In this document: piece by piece, positions 32,478 to 41,842 of the stretch
Layout of the letters: each line of letters begins with the position of its first letter
Position numbering within the stretch: the stretch's first letter is position 1
Assembly (NCBI RefSeq): GCF_011009015.1
Contig: NZ_CP048878.1
Location: forward strand, 2,083,001-2,147,000
Source: Spartinivicinus ruber
GTDB lineage: Bacteria > Pseudomonadota > Gammaproteobacteria > Pseudomonadales > Zooshikellaceae
Direction: 5' to 3'
Length of the DNA stretch: 64,000 nt
The notes under the pieces: generated by a model
Databases searched by the model: none
The model's input: the letters and a program-made list of their open reading frames with translations, nothing else
What the model was told of the DNA's origin: nothing
Made by a program: the position numbers and the translations under genes

Positions 32478-32603
32478 TATACCTGTCGCGAATCATTTCT
32501 CGGTTTTTTTATCATCGCTCCGTTCCCCAATCACTTATTTGTATAGGCTCATGAGGCTTCGTCACTCAATGGCCTCACCTAAAAATTCTTCGCATTGGGT
32601 ATA
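32478..32603 (+). repeat. MITE-like dispersed repeat, copy 1
   Basis: About 126 bp beginning TATACCTGTCGCGAATCATT and ending TTCGCATTGGGTATA. The ends are imperfect inverted repeats (TATAC... / ...GTATA). The core CATGAGGCTTCGTCACT and ATGGCCTCACCTAA recurs at 51.5 and 59.6 kb. No coding capacity. Lies downstream of the membrane-protein gene, before a binding-protein gene. Confidence 0.75.
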
Positions 32604-32687
32604 GACAGGGAGTAGTAATGCAAGATCTAGCTCGATAGCCTGTTATAGGCCCCTTTCATGGTAATTCTACAGGTTTTAACCTAGTCT

Positions 32688-32712
32688 ATAGTCAAAGCGA
32701 ATGGTTGATTGA
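32688..32712 (-). repeat. Terminal fragment of the MITE-like repeat
   Basis: CTATAGTCAAAGCGAATGGT matches, in inverted orientation, the end of the partial copy beside glpD (CCATTCGCTTAGACTATA). About 25 bp, so only suggestive. Confidence 0.4.
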
Positions 32713-32734
32713 AGTCATTTTTGAGTAGTTAACT

Positions 32735-33538
32735 ATGAAAGCCTCTCTATCGTTTTTTATTCTATCAATTTATATCCTGATTAGGCCAAGTTTTGCTGAG
32801 GTTCGCCCACTGAACATTGTTGGTGAGTCATTTCCTCCTTATGAGTTTGAATTTGAGGGTAGGATTGTCGGTATTGATATAGACATTATTAAATATATTT
32901 TTGGAAAATTTGGAGTGGAATATACAGTTAGACTAATGCCCTGGAAAAGAGCATGGCATGAAGTTGAAATTGCCAGAGTAGACGCAATTCTTGGAGCATC
33001 GCGTAAAAAAGTTAGAGAACCCTTTGTGTACTATCCTCAAGAGGATATGTGGAAAAGTAGCTATATATTTTTTACTCGAGGCAAAATGAGTCAGCCTGTA
33101 GAGGTGGATTATGATACTCCTCTAAAAAATCTAAATACTATTGGTATTGTGAGAGGTTACTCTTACCATGATTCATTTTGGGAAAAATATCCAAATAGAG
33201 ATGATGGTACTTTAAATCCATTATTAGAGGAAGCGACAGATGTTCAGCAAAGCTTTTTAAAATTAGCAAATGGACGGGTGGATTTATTTATTATTGATAA
33301 GACAGTAGGACATTTTGTAGTTAATGATTTAAGGTTAAGGCATAAAGTTACCTATTCAAAAAAGGTATTATTTGAAAAAGGATATACAATGCCCTTTGTT
33401 AAAAGGTCAGATTATCCCAATATATATGCTTTATCAGTTGCTTTTAATGCTGAGCTGGCACAAATGAAAGCTTCAGGGAAATATGATGAAATAATAAATA
33501 AATGGATGAACTGTGAAAAGGTGATTGATTGCCTTTGA
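32735..33538 (+). CDS. Periplasmic solute-binding protein, SBP_bac_3 type (orphan)
   Basis: 267 residues with signal peptide (FFILSIYILIRPSFAE). Family series: LNIVGESFPPYEFEFEGRIV, GIDIDIIKYIFGKFGVEY, VRLMPWKRAWHEVE, RVDAILGASRKKVRE, YIFFTRGK, GRVDLFIIDKTVG and a C-terminal LAQMKASGKYDEIINKW. Two cysteines end the protein (MNCEKVIDCL). ATG 32735 is well placed. It is followed at once by a broken paralogue, so the pair probably arose by tandem duplication or successive insertion. Confidence 0.8.
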   Translation: MKASLSFFILSIYILIRPSFAEVRPLNIVGESFPPYEFEFEGRIVGIDIDIIKYIFGKFGVEYTVRLMPWKRAWHEVEIARVDAILGASRKKVREPFVYYPQEDMWKSSYIFFTRGKMSQPVEVDYDTPLKNLNTIGIVRGYSYHDSFWEKYPNRDDGTLNPLLEEATDVQQSFLKLANGRVDLFIIDKTVGHFVVNDLRLRHKVTYSKKVLFEKGYTMPFVKRSDYPNIYALSVAFNAELAQMKASGKYDEIINKWMNCEKVIDCL

Positions 33539-33564
33539 TAGCTGCTATAAATAAGTAAATAGCT

Positions 33565-34378
33565 TTGAATAGTAAGAAGTGTGCTATGTACTTATATAAA
33601 CTTGCGTTAACTATTTTATTTATTATTTCCTTTGGTGTATCTGCTGAAGAACAAACAAATCCTCCTCAAAATCAGGGAGTGATTAGGATAGCAACAGGAG
33701 AGTGGCCACCTTATATATCAAAAAATCTTAAACACTTCGGAGTTGTATCACATGTAATTTCACAGGCCTTTGCTAAAAAGGAGTTAAAGTGATCTACTCT
33801 TTTTCCCTTGGAAGCGTGCTCTTAAGCAGGTCATGACAGGTAATTGGGATGCCTCACCTTCAAGGGTGCCCACTCCTGAGAGGCTAGCGGACTTTTATTT
33901 TAGTGAAGTGGTGCATACTAATCAGAAAGTATTTTTCTATTTGAAAAAGAATTAGTTTAACTGGAATTCTCTAAAGGACTTAAATAAATATACCATAGGC
34001 GCTACCTTAGGCTATACCTATGGTGAATTATTTGATAAAGCTGCAGAAGAAGGGCATATTATAGTAGTGCCAGTTCGCAGTGACTTGCTTAATTTTAATA
34101 TGTTGATAAAGGAAAGGGTTGATATTTTTCCTATTGAAAAAGATGTTGGCTATGAAATTATTAATAATAATTATACTTCTGATCAAAGGGAATTATTTGT
34201 CCATCACCCTAAGCCTATTATTGAAACTTCCCATCATTTGATTTTTACCAAGAGAAAAGAAAAAAGTTTCTATTGGGTTAAACAATTTAACGATGGGCTA
34301 AAACAACTAAGAAAAAGTGGTGAATACCAAAAAATGTTTGAAGCGTCTCAGCAAGGAGAGTATAGCCTTGAATTATAA
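33565..34378 (+). pseudogene. Broken SBP_bac_3 solute-binding-protein gene
   Basis: A complete binding protein can be reconstructed from pieces. Frame 1 gives a signal peptide and IRIATGEWPPYISKN up to the stop at 33790. The sequence then continues VIYSF in one frame and PWKRALKQVMTGNWDAS in another, consistent with two single-base losses (a G near 33789 and a T in the T-run at 33800). The rest, SRVPTPERLADFYFSEVV to QLRKSGEYQKMF, is in one frame but interrupted by TAG at 33953. The protein is closest to the gene at 0.9-1.7 kb. Both indels lie in short homopolymers, so a sequencing artefact should be excluded, but the in-frame TAG argues for real decay. Confidence 0.85.
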
Positions 34379-34389
34379 TACTTTAGTTG

Positions 34390-34425
34390 TATAGGACATT
34401 CGCTTTGTCTATAGGTGCTTTTTTT
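34390..34425 (+). terminator. Probable terminator after the broken binding-protein gene
   Basis: TATAGGACA / TGTCTATA inverted repeat with one bulge and a 7-nt loop, followed by GGTGC and a run of seven T. Confidence 0.5.
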
Positions 34426-34649
34426 GTTAGACTTTAGTTTTATAATAGTTGACTTAGTTTGAGATGTCTGTTCGTTTTTTAAAATTAAAATGGTTACTCA
34501 TTAATTTTTATTTAATGCTTGTGTTTTGAACGGTGATCAGTTTAATATCTGTTGACGAAAAATACTATATGATTAACAAGGCATTGCAAAGGAATGCAAT
34601 AAGGCAGGCCTTTGATAATTTTTTATGCCTAGAATAAAAGGAAGTTTTT

Positions 34650-36395
34650 ATGGATATTAAACAGGTATCTTGTTTATCGTTAACGTCACTTCTCTTTGCT
34701 TCATCATTAACTGCTGCTTCTGAGTATACTCATCAGCTTGGGCGCCCAAGTGTTTCTTCAGCGAGTACCGCATTTTTAGGGGCTGCATTTGACTCTGATG
34801 CAAGTAGCTCTTGGCCATCGACTTGTTTAAATGGCTCACCGGTAATAGATAACCCAGGGAATACCACTCAAACGATAAGTTTAAATTCAAAGTATAACTA
34901 TAGTAAATTAGAAGATAAACTTGATATCAAAGTAAATGGTGACCTGAATTTATTTGATATTATTAAGATGGATGATGAGCAAAAGTTCAAACGCACGGTG
35001 GAAGAAACGGATACTTCATATACGCTTTTACTGTCTTACAGCTATAAGGCACCTGTGGTTCGTTATAACCTACCCAATGCTGGTAATAGGTTGACAGAAT
35101 TGGGGCAGCAAGCGTTAGATCAAGGCATAGAGGCGTTTTATCGTTTATGTGGTGATGCTTATATCAGCCAGCTTGAACGCGGAGGTAGTCTTTTTGTTAG
35201 CATTAAACTTGATTTTGCCAACAAAAGTATTAAAGATGAGTTTAAAGCTAGTGCTAACTTTAACTTTGCTGATTTTGGCAGTGTTAAAGCAACATTGAAT
35301 AAAACCAGAAATAAATATTCTAATTTTGTTAATATCTATTTAACTGCTCATCAAATTGGTGGTGATCAGCTAGCTCTGGGTAATATTCTAGGGGTTGTAT
35401 CTGGAGATAAAATAAAAGCTTGTTACTCATCTACAGAAAATAGCTATAACTGTGGTACTATTATCGATAATTTGAGCACTTATGTAAGCGCGAATGGTCC
35501 CCTGCTTAAATCCTGGAAAAATAATCCTGCTGTAACAGGAGTGATTACGACTAGCTACAGTGAGGTGCTGCTTAACAATCCACAGCACAGCTCTGAACTT
35601 ACTCAAGCAATTATCAACTCGCGAGCGGCTATTTATAATAAATTTAAAGAGCAGCAAAAAATGTTGTCTCGTATTGAAACAGTGTTAAGCACTGATTTTT
35701 CACCACTTTTGCAAGAAAGGTGGAATAAAGTATTAGGTGATTATAATGAAGCTAAATCGTTCGTCAGATCTAATATAGAGGCATTAAAGTATGCTACAGG
35801 TGTTTGCTATTCATCATTAAATACTTGCAATATCACCAGAAAAAATACTATAGCTAATTTGGCTAAGGTCAAGTTACCAGTGGACCCTTATAGTGTTTAT
35901 GATATTGGCGAAGTCCGCGTTGGTAAAGGTGGCACTGAAAAATATTGTCGTGCACCTGAGCTTTCGGTCATTGTAGGTGTAGGAGCACGTGTAAAAGGGG
36001 ATGATGTCAAGGGTATCCGAATTGGCTACAGAAAATTGCTAGCTAGTGGTTCTTTAGGCTCTGTACAACATAAGCAGTGTGGAAGTGGCTACGAGAAATA
36101 TGTAGAAGCCCCTTCGGGTCATGTTCTTACTGGGATTGAGTTTCGAATTAAGAGTGACAATGTTGCAGCAATCAATATCCTTTCAAAAAAATGGAACCAT
36201 ACTCTTAGAAAGCTAACAGGCAGTGTATTATCCACTAACAGCGGAACTGGCTATGAACAGTCACTCGATTTAAGAATAGATCAAATTAATAATCGATTTT
36301 ACAATACCAACCATGTTGTATTGACAGGTATTGGTCTTAGATCTTCATCGGATGATGCTTCAGGTATCACTGGCACCGTTGGTTGGATTTACTAG
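34650..36395 (+). CDS. Secreted MACPF-like candidate pore-forming protein with three-fold C-terminal repeat
   Basis: 581 residues, signal peptide MDIKQVSCLSLTSLLFASSLTAAS. Around residues 165-185 the segment CGDAYISQLERGGSLFVSI resembles the MACPF signature (Y/CGxxYI...GG), placed after a YSYKAPVVRYNL strand and before alternating polar/hydrophobic stretches suited to membrane-inserting hairpins (SIKDEFKASANFNFADFGSV). The last 150 residues hold three related repeats: IVGVGARVKGDDVKGIRI, LTGIEFRIKSDNVAAINI and LTGIGLRSSSDDASGITG, as in a beta-prism (MABP/jacalin-like) targeting domain. MACPF plus beta-prism is a known toxin layout. Family assignment is by motif only. AAGGAAG precedes the ATG. 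Confidence 0.6.
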   Translation: MDIKQVSCLSLTSLLFASSLTAASEYTHQLGRPSVSSASTAFLGAAFDSDASSSWPSTCLNGSPVIDNPGNTTQTISLNSKYNYSKLEDKLDIKVNGDLNLFDIIKMDDEQKFKRTVEETDTSYTLLLSYSYKAPVVRYNLPNAGNRLTELGQQALDQGIEAFYRLCGDAYISQLERGGSLFVSIKLDFANKSIKDEFKASANFNFADFGSVKATLNKTRNKYSNFVNIYLTAHQIGGDQLALGNILGVVSGDKIKACYSSTENSYNCGTIIDNLSTYVSANGPLLKSWKNNPAVTGVITTSYSEVLLNNPQHSSELTQAIINSRAAIYNKFKEQQKMLSRIETVLSTDFSPLLQERWNKVLGDYNEAKSFVRSNIEALKYATGVCYSSLNTCNITRKNTIANLAKVKLPVDPYSVYDIGEVRVGKGGTEKYCRAPELSVIVGVGARVKGDDVKGIRIGYRKLLASGSLGSVQHKQCGSGYEKYVEAPSGHVLTGIEFRIKSDNVAAINILSKKWNHTLRKLTGSVLSTNSGTGYEQSLDLRIDQINNRFYNTNHVVLTGIGLRSSSDDASGITGTVGWIY

Positions 36396-36443
36396 CTGAT
36401 TAGTAGTAACTGTAGACCCAGCTTATTGCTTGGACATAAAATG

Positions 36444-36471
36444 AACCCTTCACTATACCAGTTGAAGGGTT
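36444..36471 (+). terminator. Hairpin between the MACPF-like gene and the SDR gene
   Basis: Perfect 9-bp inverted repeat AACCCTTCA / TGAAGGGTT, 48 nt after the upstream stop and 9 nt before the SDR ATG. No T-run follows. The downstream arm includes GAAGGG, the only ribosome-site-like sequence for the SDR gene, so it could affect translation. Confidence 0.4.
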
Positions 36472-36480
36472 ATATCCAAT

Positions 36481-37182
36481 ATGGAAAAAAATCATACTAT
36501 TTTAGTGACAGGGGCTAATCGTGGCTTGGGGCTGGAAGCAGTCAAGCAATACAGTGAGGATGGTTGGCAAGTGGTCGCAACTTGTCGTACACCTGATACG
36601 GCAACTGAGTTGAATCAGCTAGCACAACAAAGTTCATCAATTACTGTTTATCCGTTAGATATGAATGACCTTGGGTCAATGACTTCACTGGCGAGTCAAC
36701 TGGATCAACAAGCCATTGACTTACTTTGGTGCAATGCTGGTGTTTATGGCCCTAAAGGGATTGGTTTGGGAGAAATAACCACTGATGCCTGGATGGATAC
36801 GTTAAAAATCAATACGGTCGCTCCTTTATTATTGGTACAACAGTTGTTGCCTCATATCCGCCGTAGTCAGCAGAAAACCATTGCATTAATGACCAGTAAA
36901 ATGGGCAGTATGGCTGATAACTCTAGTGGAGGCAGTTATATTTATCGTAGTTCTAAGGCTGGGCTAAATGCGGTGGGGAAAAGTTTAGCTGAAGATCTAC
37001 GCAGTGAGGGTATTAAAGTTGTGTTGTTACATCCTGGCTGGGTAAGGACTGCTATGGGTGGACCTAGTGGATTGATTGATGTCACTACTTCAATTAATGG
37101 CTTGCGTCAGGTGGTTGAATCATTAACTCTAGAAAAAAGTGGTAGATTTTATGCTTATGATGGTCAGGAAATTCCTTGGTAG
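36481..37182 (+). CDS. Short-chain dehydrogenase/reductase
   Basis: 233 residues, classical SDR. NAD(P)-binding TGANRGLG (10-17), CNAGVYG, and catalytic YxxxK at Y155/K159 (YIYRSSKAG), followed by LLHPGWVRTAMGG. It resembles the C-factor/CsgA-like SDR subgroup found next to many unrelated genes; substrate not predictable. Convergent with the ferredoxin gene, with 35 nt between stops. Confidence 0.88.
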   Translation: MEKNHTILVTGANRGLGLEAVKQYSEDGWQVVATCRTPDTATELNQLAQQSSSITVYPLDMNDLGSMTSLASQLDQQAIDLLWCNAGVYGPKGIGLGEITTDAWMDTLKINTVAPLLLVQQLLPHIRRSQQKTIALMTSKMGSMADNSSGGSYIYRSSKAGLNAVGKSLAEDLRSEGIKVVLLHPGWVRTAMGGPSGLIDVTTSINGLRQVVESLTLEKSGRFYAYDGQEIPW

Positions 37183-37217
37183 TCTCATACTTTATAAAGT
37201 TGTACTGGGAAAAATAA

Positions 37218-37502
37218 TTAAGATTCGCTGTTTTTTTGTTTAACTGGGTAGGGCAGCTCGATAGTGATATCGGATGTAGGCTTGGTGCAGCAAGCGAGAA
37301 TACGTCCTTTAGGAATAAACGCAACAGGCTCTTCGGTGTATTCGATATTGCCATCAACTAATTCAACCTGACAGGCACCACAATAGCCTTGGCGGCATTG
37401 ATATTCGGCTATCAGTTGTTGGGCTTCCATGGCTTCCAGTACGGTATGTTCTTCTCGTGGTATAAAGCTGAAGCCGTCAATTATTTTAATGATATTTGCC
37501 AT
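37218..37502 (-). CDS. yfaE: 2Fe-2S ferredoxin of the class Ia ribonucleotide reductase (YfaE-like)
   Basis: 94 residues. Plant-type ferredoxin ligands are seen as CRQGYCGAC (C36, C41, C44) and ACC (C71 or C72). In E. coli YfaE keeps the NrdB diiron cofactor reduced and active, and the gene lies after nrdAB as here. ATG 37502 is chosen over ATG 37517 because AAGGAG sits 5 nt upstream of it. A perfect hairpin separates it from nrdB. Confidence 0.92.
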   Translation of the reverse strand: MANIIKIIDGFSFIPREEHTVLEAMEAQQLIAEYQCRQGYCGACQVELVDGNIEYTEEPVAFIPKGRILACCTKPTSDITIELPYPVKQKNSES

Positions 37503-37538
37503 ATTTCTCCTTCGCATTGGCTATATTTCATTGCGAGG

Positions 37539-37567
37539 CTTGTGTCAGCCTTTTTGTCTGACACAAG
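37539..37567. other. Perfect intercistronic hairpin between nrdB and yfaE
   Basis: CTTGTGTCAG (37539-37548) pairs exactly with CTGACACAAG (37558-37567) around a 9-nt loop. In the minus-strand transcript no T-run follows, so it is more likely an mRNA-stability or attenuation element than a full terminator. Confidence 0.6.
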
Positions 37568-37578
37568 GTTTTAGTAGG

Positions 37579-38709
37579 TTAGAGGTCGAAGTCAGTAAAT
37601 TCAGATGTGTCTACTTGGCTGTCGATAGCACCGACCAAGTATGAGCTGATTTCTGCTTCTTGGGGGGCTACTTGCACATTGTCACTGACTAACCAGGCGT
37701 TCATCCAAGGTAATGGGTTGTTTTTGGTTTCGAAGGGAGCGGTAAAGCCAATAGCTAGCATTCGTTGGTTGGTAATATATTCGACGTATTGAGCAAGAAT
37801 GTCTTTATTTAAACCAATCATTGAGCCATCTTTAAACAGGTATTCTGCCCACTCTTTTTCTTGCTCAGCCCCTTGAATAAAAATCTGGTGAGCTTCTTCT
37901 CGACACTCTTTGGCAATTTCGGCCATTTCTGGATCATCTTCACCACTGGCCATCAATTGCAGCATGTGCTGAGTACCCGTCAAGTGTAGGGCTTCGTCGC
38001 GAGCAATCAGTTTAATGATTTTAGCGTTGCCTTCCATTGTGGCCCGTTCGGCGAAGGCAAAGCTACAAGCAAAGCTGACATAAAAACGAATAGCTTCCAG
38101 GACATTGACAGAGACCAGAGTTAAATACAGCTTGCGCTTTAAATCACGTAGGCTGATGGTAATGGTGTCGTTACCCACTTTATGAGTACCTGTACCTAAG
38201 GTATGGTATAAGTTAATGCTCTCAATAAGCTCATCATAATATTGAGTAATTGCCGTAGCACGCTTTTGAATAGCCTCATTGGTGACAATATCATCAAACA
38301 CATCACTGGGTTGGCTCATGATATTACGAATAATATGGGTATAGCTGCGGCTGTGGATGGTTTCACTGAAGGCCCAAGTTTCGATCCAGGTTTCTAATTC
38401 TGGTAGTGATACAATAGGCAGTAAAGCCACGTTAGGTGAGCGTCCTTGAATGGAATCGAGTAATGTTTGGTATTTTAGATTGCTGATAAAGATATGCTTT
38501 TCATGCTCTGGCAAGTCAGCAAAATCCCGTCTGTCGGTAGATAAATCGACTTCTTCGGGTCGCCAGAAAAAAGACAGTTGTTTCTCGATTAATTTTTCAA
38601 AAATTGGGTATTTTTGAATATCGTACCGAGAAATATTAACCAGCTCACCAAAAAACATTGGCTGGCTAGTGGGGGAAAAGTGCTCACGGTTAAATGTGGT
38701 GTAGCTCAT
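37579..38709 (-). CDS. nrdB: Ribonucleoside-diphosphate reductase beta subunit NrdB
   Basis: 376 residues, collinear with the E. coli radical subunit. Diiron and radical residues are in place: D85 ([10 protein letters not shown]), E116 and H119 (SETIHSRSY), and the radical tyrosine Y123. Other conserved blocks are [13 protein letters not shown] and [13 protein letters not shown]. The C terminus EFTDFDL supplies the docking tail. Middle gene of nrdA-nrdB-yfaE on the minus strand, 122 nt after nrdA. Confidence 0.97.
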   Translation of the reverse strand: MSYTTFNREHFSPTSQPMFFGELVNISRYDIQKYPIFEKLIEKQLSFFWRPEEVDLSTDRRDFADLPEHEKHIFISNLKYQTLLDSIQGRSPNVALLPIVSLPELETWIETWAFSETIHSRSYTHIIRNIMSQPSDVFDDIVTNEAIQKRATAITQYYDELIESINLYHTLGTGTHKVGNDTITISLRDLKRKLYLTLVSVNVLEAIRFYVSFACSFAFAERATMEGNAKIIKLIARDEALHLTGTQHMLQLMASGEDDPEMAEIAKECREEAHQIFIQGAEQEKEWAEYLFKDGSMIGLNKDILAQYVEYITNQRMLAIGFTAPFETKNNPLPWMNAWLVSDNVQVAPQEAEISSYLVGAIDSQVDTSEFTDFDL

Positions 38710-38831
38710 GGTTACATTATCGACTCAGATTGGTGTTCTCAGGCTATTAACCGGCCCAGGTAAAAGAGCAGGCTGGCTTTTTGGCGCATGGTTTGGGAGT
38801 AACCCTTTAGCCAAGCGCCAGTTGGCCTATG

Positions 38832-41102
38832 CTAAATTTTGCATGCGCCTCCCGCGCAACCGTCATCCAAATCATTTTGGGAGTCTTCAGCACCATCACG
38901 GGTATTGTGATAGTAAAGTGTTTTAACACCCAATTTGTAAGCAGTTAATAAGTCTTGAATCATCAATTTCATTGGTACTTTGCCATCAGCAAATTTGCTG
39001 GGATCATAATTAGTATTGGCCGAAATAGTTTGATCAACAAACTTTTGCATAATCCCAACTAGCTGCAAGTAACCCTGATTAGATGGAATTTGCCATAGCA
39101 ACTCATACTTTTCTTTGAGTTGTTCAAAATCAGGCACCACTTGTTTCAAGATGCCATCTTTACTGGCTTTAATACTGATATAGCCCCGAGGTGGCTCTAT
39201 GCCATTGGTGGCATTACTAATTTGTGATGATGTCTCTGATGGCATCAATGCACTTAAAGTGCTGTTACGTAAGCCGTATCGTTTAATATCGGCACGTAAT
39301 GCTTCCCAGTCGTAATGGAGTGGCTCTTGGCATACCTCGTTGAGGTCTTTTTTATACGTATCAATCGGTAAAATGCCTTCAGCATAGGTAGTTTCGTTAA
39401 ACTTATTGCAAGCACCTTGCTCTTGTGCCAAACGATTAGAGGCTTTCAATAAGTAATACTGGATGGCTTCGAAAGTACGGTGGGTTAAGTTGTTGGCTGA
39501 GCCATCAGAGTATTTAGCACTATGTTTGGCCAGGTAATAGGCATAGTTAATAACACCAACACCTAATGTACGACGGTTGTCGCTGGAGTTTTGTGCTGCT
39601 GGAATAGGATAGTGCTGATAGCTGAGTAAACTGTCTAATGCGCGAACAATTAAGTCAGCTAGGCTTTCCAGCTCGTCTAGGTGGGCCAGTGCGCCTAGGT
39701 TAAATGCGGCAAGCGTACATAGGGCAATTTCCCCATTAGGGTCATCAAACCGATTAAGTGGTTTGGTCGGTAGGGCAATTTCTAGGCATAAGTTGCTTTG
39801 TTTAATTGGCGCAACATTCGCTTTAAAAGGGCTGTGGGTATTGCAGTGATCAACATTTTGTAAATAAACCCGACCTGTGCTGGCCCGTTCTTGTAAAAAC
39901 AAGCTAAACAGTTCAATGGCTTTTACTTGTTTTTTGCGAATAGCGGGGTCTTGTTCATACTGGACATAAAGTGCTTCGAACTTTTCCTGGTCGGCAAAAA
40001 AGGCATCGTATAAACCGGGCACATCTGAAGGACTAAACAGAGTAATATGCTCGCCCTTAATTAAGCGTTGATACATCAGCTTATTAAATTGAACACCATA
40101 ATCGAGATGTCGTACCCGGTTTTCCTCAACACCACGGTTGTTTTTTAACACCAGCAGTGATTCAACTTCTAAGTGCCAGATAGGATAAAACAAGGTAGCT
40201 GCCCCACCGCGAACACCACCTTGTGAACAACTTTTAACCGCCGTTTGGAAGTGTTTGTAAAAAGGGATACAGCCTGTGTGGAACGCCTCACCATTACGAA
40301 TAGGGCTACCTAATGCGCGAATTCGACCAGCACCAATGCCAATACCTGCTCGTTGGCTGACATACTTAACAATTGCGCTAGAAGTGGCATTAATGGAATC
40401 TAATGAGTCATCGCACTCTATCAATACACAAGAGCTGAATTGTCGGGTAGGCGTTCTAACCCCAGCCATAATTGGTGTTGGTAGTGATAGCTTAAATCGT
40501 GAAACGGCATCATAAAACCGTTGAATATAATTTAACCGTTGCTCTTTAGGGTATTTTGCAAACAAACAAGCAGCAATTAAAACATACAAAAACTGTGGGC
40601 TTTCATAATATTCGCCAGTTACCCGGTTTTGCACCAAGTATTTGCCTTCCAACTGCTTAACGGCTGCATAGCAAAAGTTCATGTCCCGTTGGTGATCAAT
40701 AAAACGGTCCATTTCGGTAAATTCGGTTTCTGTATAATCTTCCAGCAAGTGGCAATCATACTTACCCAGTTCAACTAAACGACAGACGTGGTTATACAGT
40801 GCCGGTGGTTCAAACTGGCCATAGGCTTTTTTACGCAGATGATAAATAGCCAGACGTGCAGCTAGGTACTGGTAATCAGGCGTATCAGTTGAAATTAAGT
40901 CTGCAGCCGATTTAATGATGGTTTCATGGATATCGGCGGTTTTAATACCGTCGAAAAACTGAATATGCGATTTTAGTTCTACCTGAGAAACAGAGACATT
41001 GTTAAGGCCTTCTGCTGCCCATGTAATCACCCGGTGGATTTTTTCCAGATCGATAGGTTCAGTTCGCCCATCGCGCTTAGTAACCATCAGGTTTTTATTC
41101 AT
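38832..41102 (-). CDS. nrdA: Ribonucleoside-diphosphate reductase alpha subunit NrdA
   Basis: 756 residues (E. coli 761). N-terminal ATP-cone about 5-90 (VTKRDGRTEPIDLEKIHR); catalytic barrel with CVLIECDDSLDSI, SNLCLEIALPT and E/C active-site region CTLAAFNLGAL; C-terminal redox pair in DDGCAGGACKI. ATG 41102 is preferred to an in-frame TTG at 41120; GGTAGGT is near the right distance. The enzyme makes dNDPs in the cytosol under oxic conditions. The upstream 740 bp should contain its promoter. Confidence 0.97.
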   Translation of the reverse strand: MNKNLMVTKRDGRTEPIDLEKIHRVITWAAEGLNNVSVSQVELKSHIQFFDGIKTADIHETIIKSAADLISTDTPDYQYLAARLAIYHLRKKAYGQFEPPALYNHVCRLVELGKYDCHLLEDYTETEFTEMDRFIDHQRDMNFCYAAVKQLEGKYLVQNRVTGEYYESPQFLYVLIAACLFAKYPKEQRLNYIQRFYDAVSRFKLSLPTPIMAGVRTPTRQFSSCVLIECDDSLDSINATSSAIVKYVSQRAGIGIGAGRIRALGSPIRNGEAFHTGCIPFYKHFQTAVKSCSQGGVRGGAATLFYPIWHLEVESLLVLKNNRGVEENRVRHLDYGVQFNKLMYQRLIKGEHITLFSPSDVPGLYDAFFADQEKFEALYVQYEQDPAIRKKQVKAIELFSLFLQERASTGRVYLQNVDHCNTHSPFKANVAPIKQSNLCLEIALPTKPLNRFDDPNGEIALCTLAAFNLGALAHLDELESLADLIVRALDSLLSYQHYPIPAAQNSSDNRRTLGVGVINYAYYLAKHSAKYSDGSANNLTHRTFEAIQYYLLKASNRLAQEQGACNKFNETTYAEGILPIDTYKKDLNEVCQEPLHYDWEALRADIKRYGLRNSTLSALMPSETSSQISNATNGIEPPRGYISIKASKDGILKQVVPDFEQLKEKYELLWQIPSNQGYLQLVGIMQKFVDQTISANTNYDPSKFADGKVPMKLMIQDLLTAYKLGVKTLYYHNTRDGAEDSQNDLDDGCAGGACKI

Positions 41103-41842
41103 GTAGTGGATACCTACCAAATGTTAAGTAAAAATCGAACAAACCCACCAGCACTGAATAAGTGTCAGTAAAGGTTGTTTTTTGCACAAGAACTATTTGA
41201 GCTTACAGTGATACACCTTACTAAGAAGGGATTTGCTGCCTCATTGGATAACTGCTGAAATCGGGCCGTGGAAAAAAATCCGCTATGCACTTGAAAATCG
41301 TTATTCATGATGCTAGGGCTCAGATAATTAAGCAGTACTATATGTAGTATAGAACGTTTCGGGCGGTACAAGATAATGCGGTTTCTAATTTATTGCAAGT
41401 AGTAATTCTCTATGGAAAACGTTGAAAAAATATGACAAAACAATTAGTTAGCAAACACTAACGATAAGTTGTTTTTACTCAGATAGTTAGCGGTTTTGCA
41501 AGAAAAAATTAGTAATAGTTTTGTTTAAAAAGAATACAACATCAGCCGCCTTTACGTCTATTTTTTGTTCTATTTATAAACACTTCTTGATGGTCTCATT
41601 AAACACTATAGTCAAATAATAATGGTTTTGCTTATTTGCTTGCTGGCGAAATATCCAGGTTAGATAATATTGTCTATCCTGTTACATGATTGATACAGTA
41701 ACCATTACAGGCGAACGATATGATCGGTGCTGGCTTACTTTGGCAACATTATACTGTAAGCTGTCGTATTAACACATTAGCATTGTCTAACAAGTAACAT
41801 CGACTAACAAAACAAGTAGTACTAACTAAGAAGAGTAGTGCA
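41103..41842. other. 740-bp divergent intergenic region (nrdA / response regulator)
   Basis: No supportable gene; a 68-codon minus-strand frame has no ribosome site or family. One candidate NrdR-box-like sequence is listed separately. TATACT at 41750-41755 could be a -10 box for the regulator gene, but a matching -35 is not clear. Confidence 0.55.
41335..41350. promoter_or_regulatory. Candidate NrdR box
   Basis: ACTATATGTAGT (41337-41348) resembles the NrdR consensus ACWATATMTWGT, about 235 nt upstream of nrdA. NrdR sites normally occur as a pair; I cannot see a convincing partner, so confidence is low. Confidence 0.3.

Noticed and set aside
41165-41371. 68-codon minus-strand frame upstream of nrdA
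   Set aside because: No ribosome site, no family, and it covers the candidate regulatory region.
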